A stretch of DNA of 10,705 bases from Flavobacteriales bacterium UBA5939 (GTDB lineage: Bacteria; Bacteroidota; Bacteroidia; Flavobacteriales; Schleiferiaceae). A model generated the notes under the pieces. The model saw only the letters and a list, made by a program, of their open reading frames with translations. It was not told where the DNA came from and made no database searches. Position 1 is the stretch's first letter. Each line of letters begins with the position of its first letter. The stretch is from the NCBI GenBank assembly GCA_002430755.1, contig DJCX01000098.1:1-10705 (forward strand), written 5' to 3'. Below, in pieces: positions 1 to 6,261 of the stretch. Position numbers and translations under genes: made by a program.

Positions 1-599
1 CCAATATGTACAGGGACTACTGGTTTGTTGTGGCGTTTTGCTTTTGAAACAAAGGTCTTTTTCCAATCCAGGTCACGGATAACCTTGTAGCGTGTCATCC
101 TTGATACCAGTCCCGCCGGGAAGATGAATACCGCATTGTCGCTTCCAAACAATGCATCGACTTTTCGTATGCTTTCTCTTGCACTGGCCCCGTAAGAATT
201 GATACCTACAAAAAGGCCTTTAAGGTTCATGATTTGCTCCAACAGGTCGTTCGAGAGGAACTTTACATCTTGTCTGTGTTTTCCAATGCTCATTAGGATG
301 GCAAGTGCATCCGTTCCGCCGAGTGGGTGATTGGCGGCAAAAACGGCACCGCCTTCTAAAGGAATATTCTCTGCACCGACGGTCTCAACAGAAATAAAAT
401 TATCGGCTAAAAACTGCTCACAGAATTCAAAATCTCGAACGTCGTAATGATCGTTGAGGTAATTATTGACGTACGATTCGTGAACTATTCGCTCTTTGAA
501 CCAGTCAATTAGCCAATTAGGAATGACGGCATATAGCGAAGGGCTCTTCTCACGAATGGCCTTGTGTACATCGACAAATTTATCTCCTTTATTAGGCAT
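1..599 (-). CDS. Lysophospholipid/1-acylglycerol-phosphate-type acyltransferase (PlsC-like), 3' end outside window
   Basis: About 199 N-terminal residues are present. The frame stays open to the left edge, so the C-terminus is missing. The start is ATG at 599. Seen: an acyltransferase block at residues 88-98 (AANHPLGGTDA, His91 and Asp97), and a second block FIFPAGLVSR at about 158-167, followed by RDLDWKKTF and PVVPVHIG. In the PlsC superfamily the His/Asp pair catalyses acyl transfer from acyl-CoA or acyl-ACP to a lysolipid hydroxyl, and the FPAG-like block helps bind phosphate. Here the spacing is HX5D rather than the usual HX4D. As I recall, this is also seen in Bacteroidota relatives tied to glycine/ornithine-lipid synthesis (GlsA/OlsA-like). 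The protein probably acts at the inner face of the cytoplasmic membrane. It is the last visible gene of a minus-strand run, 29 bp after the DUF1801 gene. The substrate (lysophosphatidate or an aminolipid) cannot be decided from sequence. Confidence 0.85.
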   Translation of the reverse strand, partial: MPNKGDKFVDVHKAIREKSPSLYAVIPNWLIDWFKERIVHESYVNNYLNDHYDVRDFEFCEQFLADNFISVETVGAENIPLEGGAVFAANHPLGGTDALAILMSIGKHRQDVKFLSNDLLEQIMNLKGLFVGINSYGASARESIRKVDALFGSDNAVFIFPAGLVSRMTRYKVIRDLDWKKTFVSKAKRHNKPVVPVHI

Positions 600-628
600 T
601 TGGGATGGTTTTGAGAGGCTAATATAAT

Positions 629-1084
629 TTATTTCTTGATGTTGGATTCGTAGACCTCAATCCACTGCTCTGGTGTGATTTTCTGCGCCAATTCTGCGAT
701 TAGATCGTAGGGTATATCATTCATTCGCTTCAGTCTGAGGCAGCTTTTTCCCATATCTAGTTTAAATTTTGAATGCTTAGGGTACTCCCCAACAAACCAA
801 TCATAAATCTCGGGCATTGCATAGACGCCCATATGGTAAAAACCAATGAAGTTTTTTTGATTGCCCACCGAGATAAAGGGTAGCGGTTCCTCAGGTTTAC
901 AATGATAGCCGTCTGGGTAGAGGCTGTGGGGAACGGCAAACGCGGGCATTCCATAGCCTAGGCATTCCTGAAAACCTTTGGGTAGATTATTTCGTAGAAT
1001 TTCAAGTATCTTTTCAAAGGATTCGCGACGGTCTTCGGGAACTTTAGAGATGTACTCTGAAACTGAGTTGGCGGGAATTCTCAT
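629..1084 (-). CDS. DUF1801 domain protein (YdhG-like)
   Basis: 151 residues with an ATG start at 1084. Seen: a short N-terminal helix, then a core resembling DUF1801, with YGMPAF at about 44-49, FISVGNQKNFIGFYHMGVYA at about 70-89 and a C-terminal helical segment ending ITPEQWIEVYESNIKK. DUF1801 proteins are small, soluble and cytoplasmic. Some are annotated as YdhG-type or frataxin-like, but the biochemical role is not settled, so I assign no function. No signal peptide or membrane segment is visible. It sits 32 bp after the GH53 gene and 29 bp before the acyltransferase gene, all on the same strand, so co-transcription is likely. There is no obvious functional link to either neighbour. Confidence 0.85.
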   Translation of the reverse strand: MRIPANSVSEYISKVPEDRRESFEKILEILRNNLPKGFQECLGYGMPAFAVPHSLYPDGYHCKPEEPLPFISVGNQKNFIGFYHMGVYAMPEIYDWFVGEYPKHSKFKLDMGKSCLRLKRMNDIPYDLIAELAQKITPEQWIEVYESNIKK

Positions 1085-1116
1085 AAGAAAATCATTTACT
1101 CAAATTTATGAAAAGT

Positions 1117-2181
1117 CTAGTCGTTCGACCCGAGGGCGGAGATAGCGGGTAAGGCTACACCGTTAAAACTGAAAAGGGCCTGATTCTCATAAGGGCTACC
1201 GTCTTGTGCCTGCGGTCCCTTGTATGCTACTAATTCGCCGCCCCAGTACAGCAAACCAGTGCCTAGACTGTCTGTAAGGTTGCGCAATTCTTCTAGAAAG
1301 GCTTTTTGCCCGGCACGTGATGGCGGGAAGGCACCCATGATTTGGTCAGCGCTGCCAATGTGATTGTTGGTCCAATCTGCCCAACCTAAGGTAAATGGAT
1401 AACTAGATTCAACCAGGTAAACAGGGCGTTCGAATTCGCTCGTAAGATTAAAGCAACTGCTGCGTATGTCTCCAAGATTTTTGCCGTGCCATTTGGGGTA
1501 ATAGGATAGGCCTATGGCATCAAAATCAAGGCTGTCGATAGTGCGGTAGAAGATATCGGCATTTTCAAAACCGGCGTAATGAATGAACGTCATCACCGAA
1601 TCATCTGCTTCTCTAGCGCCTTCGAGTCCTGCCTGTAAGAGCCGTTGAAAGTTGCCAGAACCGTCTCTAGCGCCAAAGGGTTTCATCATCCCGTGGTTGA
1701 TTTCGTTTCCAATTTGAACGTATTCTGCATTGGTAGCCTGAATGACTTTTTTAGTAAAAGAGCGAACGCTGTCCAAAAGGTCGGTATCTGAAAGGTTTGC
1801 CCATTGGGTAGGAATGGTTTGGGCACCAGGATCTGCCCAGGTATTGCTGTAATGAAAGGTGAGCATGACTTGCATTCCCGCATCGTGAATACGTTGCGCA
1901 TACGGTTTTAGCTCTGCCAAAGAACCATCACCACTGGCATTGTTCCATACTTTTAAGCGTATCACTTTCAATCCTTGCTCAGCGAGGTAGAGAATAGGAT
2001 CTACTTCGTTCGAATCCGAATCTCTGAAAATCCAACCTTCCGCTTCTACTTTAGGCAATTGACTGAAATCTGTTCCGCCCCAAGAAGGCCGTTGAAGCGG
2101 TGCAGGTTCTGGTGCTTTTTCGCATGCAGTAAAGGCAGTAAGAAGGAGTGTAAATTGTAAGAGTTGTCGTAAACCAAGCAT
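1117..2181 (-). CDS. GH53 arabinogalactan endo-beta-1,4-galactanase, lipoprotein
   Basis: 354 residues from ATG at 2181. A TTG two codons upstream (2187) is possible but less likely. Seen: a lipoprotein signal (MLGLRQLL, then FTLLLTAFTAC) with lipidated Cys20, a short Pro-rich linker, then a complete GH53 TIM barrel. Family motifs include WGGTDFS, KVIRLKVWNN, FHYSNTWADPG, QIGNEINHG with the acid/base Glu160, GLSYYPKWHG, and LVESSYP with the nucleophile Glu258. GH53 enzymes cut beta-1,4-galactan side chains of pectic arabinogalactan type I. The lipid anchor places it in the outer membrane or periplasm. Many Bacteroidota GH53 genes sit in polysaccharide-utilisation loci, but no SusC/SusD pair, other glycosidase or sugar regulator is visible here. 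Full length with intact catalytic residues, so it is probably active. Confidence 0.93.
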   Translation of the reverse strand: MLGLRQLLQFTLLLTAFTACEKAPEPAPLQRPSWGGTDFSQLPKVEAEGWIFRDSDSNEVDPILYLAEQGLKVIRLKVWNNASGDGSLAELKPYAQRIHDAGMQVMLTFHYSNTWADPGAQTIPTQWANLSDTDLLDSVRSFTKKVIQATNAEYVQIGNEINHGMMKPFGARDGSGNFQRLLQAGLEGAREADDSVMTFIHYAGFENADIFYRTIDSLDFDAIGLSYYPKWHGKNLGDIRSSCFNLTSEFERPVYLVESSYPFTLGWADWTNNHIGSADQIMGAFPPSRAGQKAFLEELRNLTDSLGTGLLYWGGELVAYKGPQAQDGSPYENQALFSFNGVALPAISALGSND

Positions 2182-2215
2182 GTACAATTGATGTTATCCG
2201 TACAAATTAAGACTT
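2164..2215. promoter_or_regulatory. Short divergent control region between GH53 and Lacal_2735 genes
   Basis: Only 34 bp (2182-2215) separate the two divergent ATGs, so both promoters must lie here or extend into the opposing gene. On the plus strand, TACAATTG (2183-2190) differs by one base from the Bacteroidota -7 box TAnnTTTG, and a TTG lies 16 bp upstream (2164-2166). On the minus strand, TTAATTTG (2210-2203) also differs by one base, with no good -33 box. These are weak matches in AT-rich DNA. The divergent arrangement is certain; the boxes are not. Confidence 0.25.
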
Positions 2216-2377
2216 ATGTTCGGACTGTTTAAAAAGAAATCGGAAAAAGAGAAACTAGAGGATCGCTACGATGCCCTAATCAAGAAAAGCTACGAGCTTA
2301 GTCATACCAACCGCGCCGAAAGTGACAAGGTAGCTGCTGAAGCTGCAGCATTGCTCAAGAAAATCGAGGAACTCTAA
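2216..2377 (+). CDS. Lacal_2735 family small protein
   Basis: 53 residues: ATG at 2216, TAA at 2375-2377. It begins MFGLFKKKSEKEKLEDRY, continues ALIKKSYELSHTNRAESDK and ends in an alanine-rich helix AAEAAALLKKIEEL. The MFGLFKKK start, charged helical body, NRAESDK segment and short length match the small Bacteroidota family named Lacal_2735 as I recall it. It is probably an all-alpha cytoplasmic protein with two helices that could pair as a coiled coil. The family function is unknown to me. It stands alone on the plus strand, divergent from GH53, and its stop overlaps the stop of the convergent DUF3817 gene. It falls below common ORF length cut-offs and is easily missed. Confidence 0.78.
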   Translation: MFGLFKKKSEKEKLEDRYDALIKKSYELSHTNRAESDKVAAEAAALLKKIEEL

Positions 2378-2667
2378 GCTTCCAGTGGTCTGATCCACTT
2401 CTTTTCAGCATAAAAGGTACCGAAAGGCAGTAGAGAAGCGATGAAGAATTGAACCACGCGAAGTGCGCTAATACGGTAATTGATACTGAAATCTATCAGC
2501 GTGAAGACGTAGAGCACCGTCAACACGCCGTGCACCATACCCATGACTTTGTTTGGCCATAAGATGTCAAGCCCGTATTTCAACGGAACACAGATAAATA
2601 GTAGGAGGAGGAAAGAGGTGCCTTCAAGAAATGCCACCCATTTGAACCTGGTTAAAGGATTATTCAT
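2374..2667 (-). CDS. DUF3817 small integral membrane protein
   Basis: 97 residues, ATG at 2667, stop TAG at 2376-2374. Seen: an N-terminal segment RFKWVAFLEGTSFLLLLFI, a positively charged break, then the family-typical MGMVHGVLTVLYVFTLI segment and a third hydrophobic stretch VVQFFIASLLPFGTFYAEKKW. That predicts three membrane helices. The E-G-x-S-F-L-L start, the G-x-x-H-G pattern and the closing PFGTF are typical of DUF3817 (YdzA-like) inner-membrane proteins, whose role is not established. The first 8 bp overlap the 3' end of the alpha/beta hydrolase gene, which argues for co-expression and perhaps translational coupling. Confidence 0.85.
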   Translation of the reverse strand: MNNPLTRFKWVAFLEGTSFLLLLFICVPLKYGLDILWPNKVMGMVHGVLTVLYVFTLIDFSINYRISALRVVQFFIASLLPFGTFYAEKKWIRPLEA

Positions 2668-3457
2668 CAGTCGATTGTTTATCTACTTTATTTAAGAATT
2701 TCAAGGCTTCATTATTGAAGATTTCCGGTTGCTCTACGTTGACCACGTGACCGCAATTTTCGATTACATGAAGCAAAGCGCTTTGGTGCGTACTTACGAT
2801 TTTACGGATGGACGGTAAAAACATGTGGTCCTCACTGCCCATGATGTAAAGGGTAGGAACTTTTACATCGTTAAAACGGAAATACCGCAATAAGGGATTG
2901 ACCTCGGCAACGAGGGTAAACCACCTCTTAAATTCTTGTTGGTACAACTTGCGAGCCTCCTTCACGAATAGATTGCGAGCCTCAACATGCTTTTTCTTTG
3001 GCATAATGACCCAAGCAAAGAACTTGTACAAAATCATGTAGGGCAGTACACTTTTAAGTGCAGCACCTGTTCTCATCAGGACTTGGCCTCTTTTATTGAG
3101 CTTCATCACTGCCCCGCCCATAATCATACTTAGTGTACGCTCCGGGAAGCGTTCTGTAATTTCACGAATGATGATGGTTCCCAAGGAAATGCCTATCCAG
3201 TGTGTACTTTGAATTTTTAGGTGGTCGAGTACTTCAATAACTTCATTTCCAATGGTGGTGAAGTTGTACTGCTTTAGTTTCTCGTAGAAAGGTGCTTTGC
3301 TTTTTCCGTGCCCGCGCAGATCGACTAAGAGAACGTTGTAGTTCTCCCTAAAAGAACGTAACTGCTTGTACCAGATCGTAGACGATCCACCCGCTCCGTG
3401 GACGAAGGTCACCCAAGGGGCTTGGGGTGAATGTAGATGTGTACTGTAGCTAAGCAT
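2660..3457 (-). CDS. Alpha/beta hydrolase
   Basis: 265 residues from ATG at 3457. A TTG at 3466 would add three residues, but ATG is the more likely start. Seen: an oxyanion-hole strand FVHGAGGSS at about 18-26, DLRGHGKS at about 46-53, the nucleophile elbow GISLG with Ser91, a cap region rich in basic residues (about 118-180), the acid in GSEDH (Asp210) and the base in NCGHVVN (His237). This is a complete Ser-Asp-His triad of the alpha/beta hydrolase fold. Substrates in this family range over esters, lactones, epoxides and lipids, and nothing here decides among them. There is no signal peptide, so it is probably cytoplasmic. It is upstream of, and overlaps, the DUF3817 membrane-protein gene. 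It is divergent from the riboswitch operon, and the 3458-3566 gap must hold promoters for both. Confidence 0.9.
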   Translation of the reverse strand: MLSYSTHLHSPQAPWVTFVHGAGGSSTIWYKQLRSFRENYNVLLVDLRGHGKSKAPFYEKLKQYNFTTIGNEVIEVLDHLKIQSTHWIGISLGTIIIREITERFPERTLSMIMGGAVMKLNKRGQVLMRTGAALKSVLPYMILYKFFAWVIMPKKKHVEARNLFVKEARKLYQQEFKRWFTLVAEVNPLLRYFRFNDVKVPTLYIMGSEDHMFLPSIRKIVSTHQSALLHVIENCGHVVNVEQPEIFNNEALKFLNKVDKQSTDE

Positions 3458-3566
3458 CGTTGACAAATAACGGAATTTTGGTCAGTTGCGTTCACACAAA
3501 TCAGAATTAAAATTTAAGAGTTGTTCATTCTGTTTATTTGCCTTTTCTTTGTCGCATAACAAGAGT

Positions 3567-3667
3567 GTATCGAGAAAGGTGGAGGGAACGGCCCTGTGAA
3601 ACCTTAGCAACCCTCAAATCTGTTGAGAAGGTGCTAATTCCTTTCCGCTAAAAGCGGAAGTAGATAC
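3567..3667 (+). ncRNA. SAM-I (S-box) riboswitch aptamer
   Basis: The conserved S-box core is plain. P1 is GTATC (3567-3571) with GATAC (3663-3667). J1/2 is GAGAAA. P2 and its kink-turn region run from GGTGGAGGGA to GGCCC and GAAACC (3578-3603). TTAGCAACC follows. P3 is CTCAA (3613-3617) with TTGAG (3623-3627). The invariant AAGGTGCTAATTCC lies at 3628-3641. P4 is TTCCGC (3643-3648) with GCGGAA (3654-3659). S-adenosylmethionine binding to this class normally turns off methionine and SAM biosynthesis genes, which fits the MetZ, MetX and homoserine dehydrogenase genes directly downstream. P1 is short (5 bp). No convincing Rho-independent terminator lies between the aptamer and the first start codon. 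Confidence 0.94.
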
Positions 3668-3729
3668 TGGCAGAAGTACAAGATTTTCTTCTTTCTCGAA
3701 ATGCTCACAACTATTTCATCCAATGAAAG
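3668..3729 (+). promoter_or_regulatory. Probable riboswitch expression platform (alternative helix, start-codon pairing)
   Basis: CTTTCTCGA (3691-3699) is perfectly complementary over 9 nt to TCGAGAAAG (3570-3578), which spans the end of P1, all of J1/2 and the start of P2. The two pairings exclude each other, so this could be the SAM-free fold. When freed by SAM binding, CTTTC (3691-3695) could instead pair GAAAG (3725-3729), which contains the last base of the start codon. TTTCAT (3714-3719) is also a perfect complement of ATGAAA (3723-3728). There is no U-tract terminator, so translational control is the simpler reading. The complementarities are seen; the switching model is inference. Confidence 0.4.
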
Positions 3730-4130
3730 TAAGTTTAGAGCGTACAGACGACGGTTTTGGCATGTTGGCCAAAGCAGGCAATCATGAATTAAGATTAGAT
3801 ACCGCTGAAGAGTTTGGCGGCAAGGACGGCGGGTTCCGCCCGATGCAGCTAATGCTTATTTCTCTGGCAGGTTGTAGTGCTATCGATATCATTCACATTT
3901 TGAAAAAAGGCCGTCACGAAATTCGCAGTTACAGCTCTGAAGTGGTGGCCTCTAGAAGAGAGGAAATGCCTCGGATTTTTGATAGTGTGGAATTGGTCAT
4001 TACCGTAGACACCGATGCTTCGGATGCGGTTTTGGAACGTGCGGTGGAATTGACCAAAACGAAGTATTGCAGTGCTTTCGCCGTATTGGAAGCCAGCGTA
4101 AAAGTGGGTCTTAAACTTCAAAGAGCATGA
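3723..4130 (+). CDS. OsmC/Ohr family protein, first gene of the SAM-controlled methionine operon
   Basis: 135 residues, ATG at 3723, 23 nt after the alternative riboswitch helix. Seen: an N-terminal beta region, then FRPMQLMLISLAGCSAIDIIHILKK-type core (residues 38-62) with Cys51 on the long helix, and KYCSAFAVLEAS with Cys116. The two cysteines and surrounding motifs match the OsmC fold, whose Ohr and OsmC members reduce organic peroxides through a Cys pair. Members found with sulfur genes may instead handle persulfide or another thiol, but that is not proven. The stop overlaps the MetZ start (ATGA), so the two are translationally coupled. Placement as first gene under a SAM riboswitch points to a role in sulfur or methionine metabolism rather than general oxidative stress. 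Family assignment is sure; the exact reaction is not. Confidence 0.9.
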   Translation: MKVSLERTDDGFGMLAKAGNHELRLDTAEEFGGKDGGFRPMQLMLISLAGCSAIDIIHILKKGRHEIRSYSSEVVASRREEMPRIFDSVELVITVDTDASDAVLERAVELTKTKYCSAFAVLEASVKVGLKLQRA

Positions 4131-5293
4131 AAGAGCTAGGCTTTGAAACCAAAGCGGTGCGGTTACAATCGCAGCAAACTCATCAAAAGGAGCACAGTGT
4201 TCCCTTGTACCTCACTTCGTCATTTACTTTTGACGATGCAGCTGAAGGCGCTGCTATTTTTGCAGGGGAGGCAGAAGGGAACTTATACAGCCGTTTTAGT
4301 AATCCCAACACAGACGAATTTGCTGGCAAGATTGCAGCCCTCGAAGGGGTTGAATCTGCCGTAGCTACAGCCAGTGGGATGAATGCCATATTTACGACGT
4401 TCGCGGCACATTTAAAGGCTGGTGATCATGTTATTAGTGCGCAAGCCATCTTCGGGAATTCCACCTATATTTTGAACACGATATTGCCGCAATGGGGCAT
4501 TGAATGCACTTTTGTGGATGCGCGCGATCCTGAGCAGTGGGAGAAGGCCGTTCGTCCGAACACCAAACTGCTGTATCTGGAGACGCCAACGAATCCAACT
4601 TTAGATCTTATCGATCTTGAGTTTGTTGGAAACATTTGTAAGGCTAACGACATCATCTATGTGGTGGACAATTGTTTTGCAACGCCCTATTTGCAACGCC
4701 CGGCAGAATTTGGTGCTGATATTGTCATTCATAGTGCTACTAAATGGATCGACGGACAGGGCCGTGTGCTTGGCGGTGCAATCGCCGGAAAGAAGGCGCT
4801 CGTGGACACCTGTTATGGTTTTATTCGCAGAACAGGTCCTTCCATGAGTCCGTTTAATGCGTGGGTGCTGAGTAAGAGTTTGGAAACGTTAGCGGTTCGT
4901 ATGGACCGTCATTGTAGTAATGCCCTTGCCTTTGCAAAATTTTTAGAAACTCACCCAGCCGTAGAGCGTGTCATTTACCCTGGGCTTCAGAGTCATCCGC
5001 AGTATGAATTGGCCCAAAAGCAAATGAGTGCAGGAGGAGGAATGGTTAGCTGCGTTATTAAAGGCGGTTTGGAAGAGGCACGAAGCATTCTTAATGGCCT
5101 GAATATCTTTTCATTGACCGCCAACCTCGGTGATGCGCGTAGTATAGCTACGCATCCCGCATCGACTACCCATAGCAAAACGCCTAAGAATGTTCGAGAA
5201 GCGGTGGGTATTGAAGACGGTCTATTGCGATTCAGCCTTGGATTAGAAACTGTGGAAGATTTGATCGAAGATTTCAGCCAAGCTGCAAAATGA
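4127..5293 (+). CDS. metZ: O-acylhomoserine sulfhydrylase, MetZ type (Cys/Met metabolism PLP enzyme)
   Basis: 388 residues, typical length for the family. Seen: the N-terminal FETKAVRLQ start, the phosphate-binding YSRFSNPN (about 54-61), ASGMNAIF (82-89), LETPTNPTLD (151-160), Asp181 in VVDNCFATP, which contacts the PLP ring nitrogen, and SATKWIDGQGRVLGG with Schiff-base Lys206. TGPSMSPFNAWVLSKSLETL and TANLGDARSIATHPASTTH follow. The DGQGRxLGG and SPFNAW patterns resemble MetZ (O-succinylhomoserine sulfhydrylase) more than MetB or MetY. The reaction is O-acylhomoserine plus sulfide to homocysteine, a cytosolic, PLP-dependent direct sulfhydrylation. It overlaps the OsmC gene upstream and the acyltransferase gene downstream by ATGA. 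The neighbour is MetX-like, so the true substrate could be O-acetyl- or O-succinylhomoserine. Confidence 0.93.
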   Translation: MKELGFETKAVRLQSQQTHQKEHSVPLYLTSSFTFDDAAEGAAIFAGEAEGNLYSRFSNPNTDEFAGKIAALEGVESAVATASGMNAIFTTFAAHLKAGDHVISAQAIFGNSTYILNTILPQWGIECTFVDARDPEQWEKAVRPNTKLLYLETPTNPTLDLIDLEFVGNICKANDIIYVVDNCFATPYLQRPAEFGADIVIHSATKWIDGQGRVLGGAIAGKKALVDTCYGFIRRTGPSMSPFNAWVLSKSLETLAVRMDRHCSNALAFAKFLETHPAVERVIYPGLQSHPQYELAQKQMSAGGGMVSCVIKGGLEEARSILNGLNIFSLTANLGDARSIATHPASTTHSKTPKNVREAVGIEDGLLRFSLGLETVEDLIEDFSQAAK

Positions 5294-6261
5294 TTGCGAA
5301 GACTCTACATATCGAAGAGTTAGTTCTTGAATCGGGTACTACCTTAACCAAAGTACCTATTCATTATCACCAGCGCGGTGCATGTGATGGTTCAAAACCA
5401 CTGGTTTGGACCTTCCATGCTTTGACAGCCAACAGCAATCCCGAAGAGTGGTGGTCTGGATTGTTCTCCGGTAATGGCATCTATGCAAATTGGGATGTTA
5501 TTTGTGTGAATATGCTAGGCAGCCCCTACGGTAGCGGCAGTCCATTGACACACGGAGGTATGTCTTTCCCGCTTGTGACCATTCGTGATACTGTCAAGGT
5601 GCAACTAGCAATAGCCGAAGCGCTGAGCATCCACCACATAGATACGCTGTTGGGAGGCAGTTGCGGAGGCTACCAAGCCTTAGAATTTGCTCATGCTTTT
5701 ACTGGTATTATTAATCACATGGTACTTCTTGCTACGGGTGCCCGTGAGATGCCTTGGAACAAAGCCATCCATGAAGCAATGCGTTTGACCTTAAAGACGG
5801 ATCCAACCCTTAATGAGGGCGATGGAAGCAAAGGATTGCAAGCAGCACGAGCCATAGGTATGCTGAACTACAGAACATCCGCACAGTTTAATGATGCGCA
5901 GCCTGACGATAGTGAAGCTTTGGAAGATTTTAAGGCGCCTTCTTACATGAGGTACCACGGCCAAAAGTTGGTGGATCGTTTTGATGCCGCGTGTTACTAC
6001 AAGCTGACCGAGCAATTAGATACCCACCATATGGGTAGAGGTAGAGGTGGGCTGCAAAGCGCGCTCAAAGAAATTACCGTTCCTACGCTGGTCATTGGCA
6101 TTTCTAGCGATGTGTTGATTCCCGTGGCAGTGCAAGAGGAATTGGCCACGAATCTGCCGAATGCCACTCTTAAGGTCGTAGATAGTGCTTACGGCCACGA
6201 TGGATTTTTAATAGAATACCCCCAAATAAATGCTGCCATAGCAGCCTTTTACCATGAGTAG
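5290..6261 (+). CDS. metX: Homoserine O-acyltransferase (MetX-like)
   Basis: 323 residues. Seen: TFHALTANSN (41-50), VNMLGSPYGSGSP (73-85), FPLVTIRDTV (93-102), nucleophile elbow GGSCGGYQ with Ser124, YYKLTEQLDTHHMGRGRGG (about 236-254), GISSDVLIP with Asp274, and DSAYGHDGFLIE with His303. These are the signatures of MetX, an alpha/beta-hydrolase-fold enzyme that acylates homoserine through a Ser-Asp-His triad. The protein is shorter than the roughly 370 residues of classical MetX, with a reduced helical lid. The elbow reads GGSCGGYQ instead of the common GGSMGGMQ or GGSLGGMQ, and GSPYG replaces the usual GGCYG. Acyl donor (acetyl- or succinyl-CoA) cannot be read from sequence with confidence. 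It starts in the MetZ stop (ATGA) and overlaps the next gene by 8 bp. It makes the substrate for MetZ. Confidence 0.9.
   Translation: MIAKTLHIEELVLESGTTLTKVPIHYHQRGACDGSKPLVWTFHALTANSNPEEWWSGLFSGNGIYANWDVICVNMLGSPYGSGSPLTHGGMSFPLVTIRDTVKVQLAIAEALSIHHIDTLLGGSCGGYQALEFAHAFTGIINHMVLLATGAREMPWNKAIHEAMRLTLKTDPTLNEGDGSKGLQAARAIGMLNYRTSAQFNDAQPDDSEALEDFKAPSYMRYHGQKLVDRFDAACYYKLTEQLDTHHMGRGRGGLQSALKEITVPTLVIGISSDVLIPVAVQEELATNLPNATLKVVDSAYGHDGFLIEYPQINAAIAAFYHE

Noticed and set aside
1975..2160. Plus-strand 61-residue ORF inside the GH53 gene, and similar antisense ORFs in the met genes
   Set aside because: They lie wholly within strongly conserved genes, have no recognisable domain and look like frame shadows.
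3458..3466. TTG start for the alpha/beta hydrolase
   Set aside because: An ATG three codons downstream (3457) keeps the whole domain and is the more usual start.
3486..3516. Promoter for the methionine operon (TTG, 19 nt, TAAAATTTA)
   Set aside because: Spacing fits the Bacteroidota pattern, but the -7 box matches only four of six fixed positions in AT-rich DNA.
3570..3699. Reading TCGAGAAAG/CTTTCTCGA as the riboswitch's normal P1 helix
   Set aside because: Alignment to the S-box consensus puts GAGAAA in J1/2 and P1 at GTATC/GATAC (3567-3571, 3663-3667). The 9-bp pairing is better treated as a competing fold.
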